Assembly (NCBI GenBank): GCA_013362385.1
Contig: JABFWC010000067.1
Span: forward strand, 1 to 10,173
DNA: 10,173 nt
Reading direction: 5' to 3'
Origin: Pseudarthrobacter sp.
Lineage (GTDB): Bacteria; Actinomycetota; Actinomycetes; Actinomycetales; Micrococcaceae
Shown here: piece by piece, positions 6,646 through 10,173 of the stretch
Position numbering within the stretch: position 1 is the stretch's first letter
Layout: the number at the start of each line of letters is the position of its first letter
Translations under genes and position numbers: made by a program
The notes under the pieces: model-generated
Seen by the model: the letters and a program-made list of their open reading frames with translations, nothing else
Told to the model about the DNA's origin: nothing
Databases searched by the model: none

Positions 6646-6744
6646 ATGACGCCGGCATTGTTACTTGCCCTGCGGCGGCAGGGACCCCGGTACCTGCTGT
6701 TCGGCGAGGGAGACCTCGGACTTGCCCATGAAGCCGAGAAGTAA
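6646..6744 (+). CDS. Candidate 32-residue peptide with good ribosome binding site
   Basis: ATG at 6646 to TAA at 6742-6744. The Shine-Dalgarno AGGGGAAG (6631-6638) stands 7 nt before the ATG, better than for most genes nearby. About 72% of third codon positions are G or C, as expected of coding sequence here. The peptide starts MTPALLLALRRQGPRYLLF, a short amphipathic, basic stretch, and ends in the acidic DLGLAHEAEK. It has no Cys and no membrane segment. It is divergent from the lipoprotein gene and ends 26 nt before the mutY stop. No family is known to me; conservation in relatives would decide whether it is real. Confidence 0.5.
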   Translation: MTPALLLALRRQGPRYLLFGEGDLGLAHEAEK

Positions 6745-6770
6745 GCCATTACCGGTATCGGCATCCGGCC

Positions 6771-7757
6771 TCAGGCAGGAAGCCGGTAGCCGCCCTCCTG
6801 CATTTCCGCCAGCCCGTCCGCCAGCAGCCCCGCCAGCGCACGTTCAAGCTGCTCGGGCGGGGAACTGAGCCTGTGCAGGGCCGCAAGCGGCACGCCGATC
6901 CCCGCGGGGGCGAAGCCGAGGTCAGCGGGCGCGCGCTCGAACATCTCCGCCGGCAGGGGTGACTCGGCCAGCCGCAGCACCGCCATCACGGCCCCGCGCA
7001 CCTGGCGGTCCGTGCCGTGCCAGGCCTGGCCCTTGGGAACGTACGACGGCGGCGGCTCGCCGGCTGCCAGCCAGGCACAGGAGTCCCGCACCGGACAGTC
7101 ACCGCACCTGGGCGCCCGGGCCGTGCACACCAGCGCCCCGAGTTCCATGACGGCGGCGTTCCACCGGACGGATATGGCGTCGTCATCCGGAAGTAGGGAG
7201 GCGGCAAGGCGCATTTCCGCCGCGGTCAGCGCCGCGGCGGGAAGGGCTGTGCCGGAAACCAGCCGGGCGTGCACCCTGCGGATGTTGGTATCCACCACGG
7301 TCTCCCGGCGCCCATAGGCGAAGGCGGCAACCGCCGCAGCCGTATAGCTCCCCACTCCCGGAAGGGCCAGCAGCTCAGCGTAGGTGTCCGGGACCTTCCC
7401 TCCGTGGTCCTGCACGATTGCCAAGGCCGCGGCATGCAGCCGAAGGGCACGCCGGGGGTACCCCAGCCGGCCCCACGAACGCACCGCCTCACCGGCAGGT
7501 TCCCCGGCGAGGCCAGCGGGGGTGGGCCAGCGCTTGAGCCACTCGTGCCACACCGGCAGGACCCGGACAACCGGGGTTTGCTGCAGCATGATTTCGCTGA
7601 CAAGCACCCCCCAGGGGGAGCAGGACGGCTCGCGCCACGGCAGGTCGCGGGCCGTTTCGGCGAACCAGGCATTGATGCGGGCGTGGAGCAGCTGCAGGGC
7701 GTCCGGGGTCAGCGGGGCGGCCGCGGTTGCGGTCCTGGGGGAGGTTTGAGTGTCGAT
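6771..7757 (-). CDS. mutY: A/G-specific adenine glycosylase MutY with non-canonical (ATC) start
   Basis: MutY removes adenine mispaired with 8-oxoguanine in base-excision repair. Counted from the ATC at 7757 it has 328 residues: the N-terminal ARDLPWRE and SPWGVLVSEIMLQQTPV with catalytic E55, the helix-hairpin-helix LPGVGSYTA (132-140), VVDTNIRRVHAR with catalytic D156, and the 4Fe-4S cluster C211-x6-C218-x2-C221-x5-C227, then a short actinobacterial C-terminal region. The first ATG/GTG/TTG in frame is GTG at 7607 (codon 51), which would cut off LPWR and the start of the glycosylase fold. Upstream of it only ATC and CTG codons could start before the stop TAA at 7779-7781. ATC at 7757 is favoured: TACAGT ends 6 nt before it. 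A sequence error in this codon is also possible. The gene identity is certain; the start is not. Confidence 0.93.
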   Translation of the reverse strand: MDTQTSPRTATAAAPLTPDALQLLHARINAWFAETARDLPWREPSCSPWGVLVSEIMLQQTPVVRVLPVWHEWLKRWPTPAGLAGEPAGEAVRSWGRLGYPRRALRLHAAALAIVQDHGGKVPDTYAELLALPGVGSYTAAAVAAFAYGRRETVVDTNIRRVHARLVSGTALPAAALTAAEMRLAASLLPDDDAISVRWNAAVMELGALVCTARAPRCGDCPVRDSCAWLAAGEPPPSYVPKGQAWHGTDRQVRGAVMAVLRLAESPLPAEMFERAPADLGFAPAGIGVPLAALHRLSSPPEQLERALAGLLADGLAEMQEGGYRLPA

Positions 7758-7763
7758 CCCAAC

Positions 7764-7769
7764 ACTGTA
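7764..7769 (-). promoter_or_regulatory. -10 hexamer for mutY (leaderless)
   Basis: Read on the - strand this is TACAGT, followed by GTTGGG (6 nt) and then the ATC at 7757. The spacing matches the other leaderless-type starts in this window. The upstream -35 region is not convincing. Confidence 0.45.
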
Positions 7770-7860
7770 ATGGATGCCTTACGGCAGGCCGAAAAGCGGT
7801 TGTGACGCACGCGTTGGCTGCGCGGCGGCGTGGTGGCAGGGAAGAACGGGAGGCGTTCCC

Positions 7861-7866
7861 TAGCCT
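7861..7866 (+). promoter_or_regulatory. -10 hexamer for the membrane protein gene (leaderless)
   Basis: TAGCCT (TANNNT) is followed by 6 nt and the ATG at 7873. The sequence AGGAGG (7867-7872) resembles a Shine-Dalgarno site but touches the ATG directly, too close to work in the normal way, so a leaderless start fits better. Confidence 0.5.
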
Positions 7867-7872
7867 AGGAGG

Positions 7873-8568
7873 ATGGGCAGGCAGGGCGATTCATCTACAC
7901 GCAAGGCATCGGGTTCCAGCAGCGTCCGGAAGCCGAGCGCGGCCGTATACCGGCGGCGCCGGCTGGTTGTTGGCGCGGCGCTGCTGCTGGTGGTCGCGCT
8001 GGTGTTGGGCGGCTTCGCCCTGGCCGGGGCCTTCAAGGCCGGTTCCGAACAGGCATCCTCCACCAGGACCGCTACTGCCGACCCCGCTCCTGCTGCCACG
8101 TCCGCCGCAGCCACCCCGACGGTGTCCGCTTCCGCGCCCCCGACCGCCACGCCCACGCCCGCCCCCTCGGCCACACCCGCCTGCAACCAGAACCTGGTAA
8201 CCGTCACGGCCGTAACGGACAAGCAGGCCTACGGTCCCGGGGAGAACCCCGTGCTGAGCCTGAAGGTGACCAACGGCGGCAGCGTCCCCTGCGAAGTCAA
8301 TATTGGAACATCGCAGATGGAGTTCCTGGTGACCAGCGGCTCCGACCGGATCTTCTCGTCCAAGGACTGCCAGGCGTCCAGCGAGGACCTGGTGAAGGTG
8401 ATCGCCCCAGGTGCCAGCGAGACGGCGAACTTCCCCTGGGGCCGGACCCGCAGCGCGGAGGGCTGCAAAGCGGTTTCCGCGGCGCCGGGCGGCAACGGTG
8501 CGTACTACATCTTCACGGCCAAACTGGGCTCACGGGCCAGCCCGAAGGCAGTCTTCCAGCTGAACTGA
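7873..8568 (+). CDS. Single-pass membrane protein with Thr/Pro/Ala linker and extracellular domain
   Basis: The protein has 231 residues and no recognised family. The N-terminus is hydrophilic and basic (YRRRR at 26-30), followed by one membrane helix at about 31-53, so the C-terminus should be outside. Residues about 60-103 form a low-complexity linker rich in Thr, Pro, Ala and Ser. Residues 104-231 look like a beta-sandwich domain (VTAVTDKQAYGPGENP, LSLKVTNGGSVPCEV) with four cysteines at 104, 140, 166 and 198, enough for two disulfides. The pattern resembles Ig-like or DUF4232-like actinobacterial secreted domains, but I cannot assign one. It diverges from mutY and converges on disA with 11 nt between the stops. 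A cell-envelope role is inferred from topology only. Confidence 0.85.
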   Translation: MGRQGDSSTRKASGSSSVRKPSAAVYRRRRLVVGAALLLVVALVLGGFALAGAFKAGSEQASSTRTATADPAPAATSAAATPTVSASAPPTATPTPAPSATPACNQNLVTVTAVTDKQAYGPGENPVLSLKVTNGGSVPCEVNIGTSQMEFLVTSGSDRIFSSKDCQASSEDLVKVIAPGASETANFPWGRTRSAEGCKAVSAAPGGNGAYYIFTAKLGSRASPKAVFQLN

Positions 8569-8573
8569 GGGCT

Positions 8574-8591
8574 CGGTTCTTAAAGGAACCG
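8574..8591. terminator. Short hairpin between convergent genes, possible bidirectional terminator
   Basis: CGGTTC (8574-8579) pairs with GAACCG (8586-8591) around a 6-nt loop that contains the disA stop codon. The stem is only 6 bp and has no T tract, so support is weak. Confidence 0.25.
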
Positions 8592-9656
8592 GTCCAGGAG
8601 GCTGGCTTCGGCCATCCGGCTTAGGCCCTCACGGACTGTCCGGGCGCGCTGGTCACCGATGCCGTCGACTGTCATGAGGTCGTCAATCGTGGCCGCCATG
8701 AGGAACTGCAGGCCGCCAAAGTGGTCCACCAAGCGGTCCGCGACCGCTTTCGGGACTGCCTTCAGGCCGGAAAGGAGGCGGTAGCCGCGCGGCTGCACCA
8801 CGGCGTCCAGGTTCGCCTCGCCGCCGGCAAAGCCTACGATCTGGGAAATCTTGCCAAGGTCGATGAGCTCGGTGGGTCCCAGGTTCACCAGTTCGCTGAC
8901 GGCCTTGTCGATGTCCTCGGCCGGGGTGTTGGGGCTGGCATAGTCGCGGATGATGACATCGCTGCCCGGCCCCCTGCCTACCGTTAGTTCATCGAGCTGG
9001 AGCGACAGGAGCCGGCCGTCCTCGCCCAGTTCCAGCACGTACTGGGAAATCTCTTCCGAAATGCGGCGGACCATCTCCTGCCGTTGCAGCGTGACGGCCA
9101 CGTCCCGGACGGTCACCATCGCCTCGATTTCCAGCGCGGAGAGGGAGCTGGTGACCTGGTCCAGGCGGGCGCGGTAGCGCTCGAGGGTGGCCAGTGCCTG
9201 GTTTGCGCGGGCCAGGACATTTTCCGAGCCCTCCAGGACATGCCGCAGCCCGTTCACATACAGCGCGATGATCTGCATGGACTGGCTCACCGAGATGACC
9301 GGGACGCCGGTCTGCTTGGCCACGCGTTCTGCGGTGCGGTGCCGGGTTCCGGATTCCTGGGTTTCGATGCTCGAATCGGGAACCAGCTGGACGGCTGCGC
9401 GCAGGATGTTCCCGGCGTCCTTGTCGCAAATGATGGCGCCGTCCATCTTGGCCAGCTCGCGCAGGCGGGTGGGCGAGAACTCGATTCCGATATCGAACCC
9501 GCCCGAGCAGATTGAATCGATGGTGCGGTCGGATCCCAGGACGATCAGCGCGCCGGTGCGGCCGCGGAGGATCCGCTCCAGGCCGTCCCGGAGGGGTGTT
9601 CCGGGTGCCACCCGGCCCAGAGTGGCCCTCAGCGATTCTTCGGGGCTCCGCGCCAT
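8580..9656 (-). CDS. disA: DNA integrity scanning diadenylate cyclase DisA
   Basis: The protein has 358 residues, full length for the family. DisA condenses two ATP into cyclic di-AMP; in Bacillus it scans DNA and slows synthesis at recombination intermediates. The DAC domain spans about residues 1-145, with the active-site D72-G73-A74 in AKMDGAIICD and the second motif R105-H106-R107-T108-A109-E110 in SGTRHRTAER. A long helical spine covers about 150-290. The C-terminal part has the helix-hairpin-helix DNA-binding motif VDGIGDQRARTVREGL. The start ATG at 9656 has GAAGGGA (9664-9670) 7 nt upstream. In many actinobacteria radA lies directly upstream; here the neighbour on that side is a 2H phosphoesterase, with radA outside the window if it is near at all. 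Confidence 0.97.
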   Translation of the reverse strand: MARSPEESLRATLGRVAPGTPLRDGLERILRGRTGALIVLGSDRTIDSICSGGFDIGIEFSPTRLRELAKMDGAIICDKDAGNILRAAVQLVPDSSIETQESGTRHRTAERVAKQTGVPVISVSQSMQIIALYVNGLRHVLEGSENVLARANQALATLERYRARLDQVTSSLSALEIEAMVTVRDVAVTLQRQEMVRRISEEISQYVLELGEDGRLLSLQLDELTVGRGPGSDVIIRDYASPNTPAEDIDKAVSELVNLGPTELIDLGKISQIVGFAGGEANLDAVVQPRGYRLLSGLKAVPKAVADRLVDHFGGLQFLMAATIDDLMTVDGIGDQRARTVREGLSRMAEASLLDRFL

Positions 9657-9808
9657 AGGTGTATCCCTTCAAAGGTGCGGACCGCCGCCCGCAGAAATGC
9701 CGGCTCGCGCAGTGGGCCGGCAGGATCAAAAAGTGCTCTGATTCCCGCAAGCTCAATGATAGGGGCAAGAACCCCAAGTTCCGCACGGGCAAGCCCCAAA
9801 GTGCCCCG
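9657..9808 (-). promoter_or_regulatory. disA promoter and leader region
   Basis: On the - strand, TATCAT (9756-9761) differs from the consensus TATAAT at one base and predicts a start near 9749, giving a leader of about 90 nt. No clear -35 is seen. The leader can form a 7-bp hairpin, TGCCGGC (9716-9722 on the - strand) with its complement at 9698-9704, about 30 nt before the Shine-Dalgarno sequence. Between the hexamer and the upstream gene, the + strand has repeated GCAAG and CCCCAA runs. No c-di-AMP (ydaO) riboswitch is recognised. Confidence 0.45.
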
Positions 9809-10173
9809 TTAGGGGGTGCCCGCAAGCCCCTTGGGAATACGTCCGACGGCGGGTGTTGGTGCGGGCATTTTGGCCTCCGCCGGGACGCGCGCGTGCGGGG
9901 CTGCCGGGGAAGGTCCGGCGAGCGGCGTGACTGCCCTGGTGGCGCCGTCCCACAGCCGGGCGCCGGTGCAGTGCCCTTCGAAGCGCAGGTCCAGCAGGTC
10001 CATAGCGCTGCCTAGCTGTTCCCGGGCAATGCGGCGGGCAAGGGTCACGTGCGGCGTCCAGGCGCCGGGAAGGGTGAGGGGCAGCGCACCGGAAATGCGC
10101 TGGTGGAGGCGGCGGTGCAGTTCCAGCAGCGGAGTGGCCAGGACGACCAGCCGGGCCAGGACGAACCTGCCGT
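9809..10173 (-). CDS. 2H phosphoesterase superfamily protein (LigT / 2'-5' RNA ligase-like), partial
   Basis: The last 120 residues are visible; the N-terminus lies beyond the window. The second H-x-T-x signature of 2H phosphoesterases is clear: TPHVTLARR, with the His codon at 10049-10051. Before it comes LELHRRLHQRISGALPLTLPG and after it FEGHCTGARLWDG, both in the family pattern. The first HxTx motif must be outside the window. Members open 2',3'-cyclic phosphates or ligate or cleave 2'-5' linkages in RNA; the real substrate is not predictable from this part. The C-terminal 35 or so residues after the domain are a Pro/Ala-rich tail of unknown use. The GTG at 10048 inside the ORF is not the start, because the homology runs upstream through it. 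The stop is TAA at 9809-9811. Confidence 0.85.
   Translation of the reverse strand, partial: GRFVLARLVVLATPLLELHRRLHQRISGALPLTLPGAWTPHVTLARRIAREQLGSAMDLLDLRFEGHCTGARLWDGATRAVTPLAGPSPAAPHARVPAEAKMPAPTPAVGRIPKGLAGTP

Noticed and set aside
6771..7607. GTG at 7607 as the true mutY start
   Set aside because: It would remove the conserved LPWR and SPWG part of the glycosylase fold, which is encoded in frame just upstream.
7269..7805. A 178-codon + strand frame opposite mutY
   Set aside because: It overlaps certain mutY sequence and gives a protein without family features. Its end, an 11-codon ATG frame at 7770-7805, has no Shine-Dalgarno sequence.
9657..9808. A c-di-AMP (ydaO) riboswitch before disA
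   Set aside because: The leader is too short and lacks recognisable conserved parts of that riboswitch class.
1..10173. tRNA, rRNA, CRISPR array, transposase or complete insertion sequence
   Set aside because: No cloverleaf, repeat-spacer array, transposase domain or terminal repeat pair was seen on either strand.

Overview
The window is a high-GC stretch of an actinobacterial chromosome. Gene content and protein style suggest an Arthrobacter/Pseudarthrobacter-like member of the Micrococcaceae: a clpC end, an Rv2747-type argA, a PTS-type dhaKLM operon, an actinobacterial mutY, disA and a 2H phosphoesterase. The assignment rests on family recognition, not on a search.

Layout. (1) 1-264 is the 3' end of clpC on the + strand, followed by a classic intrinsic terminator. 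(2) 265-586 has no gene but holds an 11-bp perfect inverted repeat and a 19-bp imperfect tandem repeat. (3) 587-2710 encodes a 707-residue protein that looks chimeric: a four-helix DUF2254 membrane protein joined in frame, near residue 482, to the back half of a DUF262 protein with its C-terminal HNH nuclease domain. The tail has clearly lower GC than the front, its DUF262 front (with the DGQQR motif) is missing, and its last HNH residue appears to be Tyr instead of Asn. This is the most unusual object here. (4) 2772-3281 is an amino-acid N-acetyltransferase of the argA (Rv2747) type, followed by an intergenic region with a perfect 14-bp hairpin. (5) 3521-5843 is a tightly coupled dhaK-dhaL-dhaM operon (2-nt gap, then a 4-nt overlap) for PTS-driven phosphorylation of dihydroxyacetone; DhaM has EIIA and HPr domains but no enzyme I domain, so it needs the general PTS enzyme I. 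A strong hairpin starts right after the dhaM stop.

(6) 5936-6744 holds small and uncharacterised genes: a 57-residue acidic protein ending in a clamp-binding-like QPALF, a convergent Cys-rich lipoprotein, and a candidate 32-residue peptide gene with a good Shine-Dalgarno sequence. (7) 6771-7757 (- strand) is mutY. Its conserved N-terminus extends about 50 codons beyond the first usable GTG, yet no ATG, GTG or TTG exists in that extension. The best-placed start is an ATC lying 6 nt after a -10 hexamer. (8) 7873-8568 is a single-pass membrane protein with a Thr/Pro/Ala linker. (9) 8580-9656 (- strand) is disA, c-di-AMP synthase, with a leader of about 90 nt. (10) 9809 to the end (- strand) is the C-terminal part of a 2H phosphoesterase (LigT / 2'-5' RNA ligase family).

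Across 5.9-7.9 kb, four starts sit 6-7 nt behind a TANNNT hexamer with no usable Shine-Dalgarno sequence, which suggests a local cluster of leaderless transcripts. The mutY-disA part is a genome-maintenance neighbourhood: 8-oxoG:A repair and DNA-scanning c-di-AMP synthesis.
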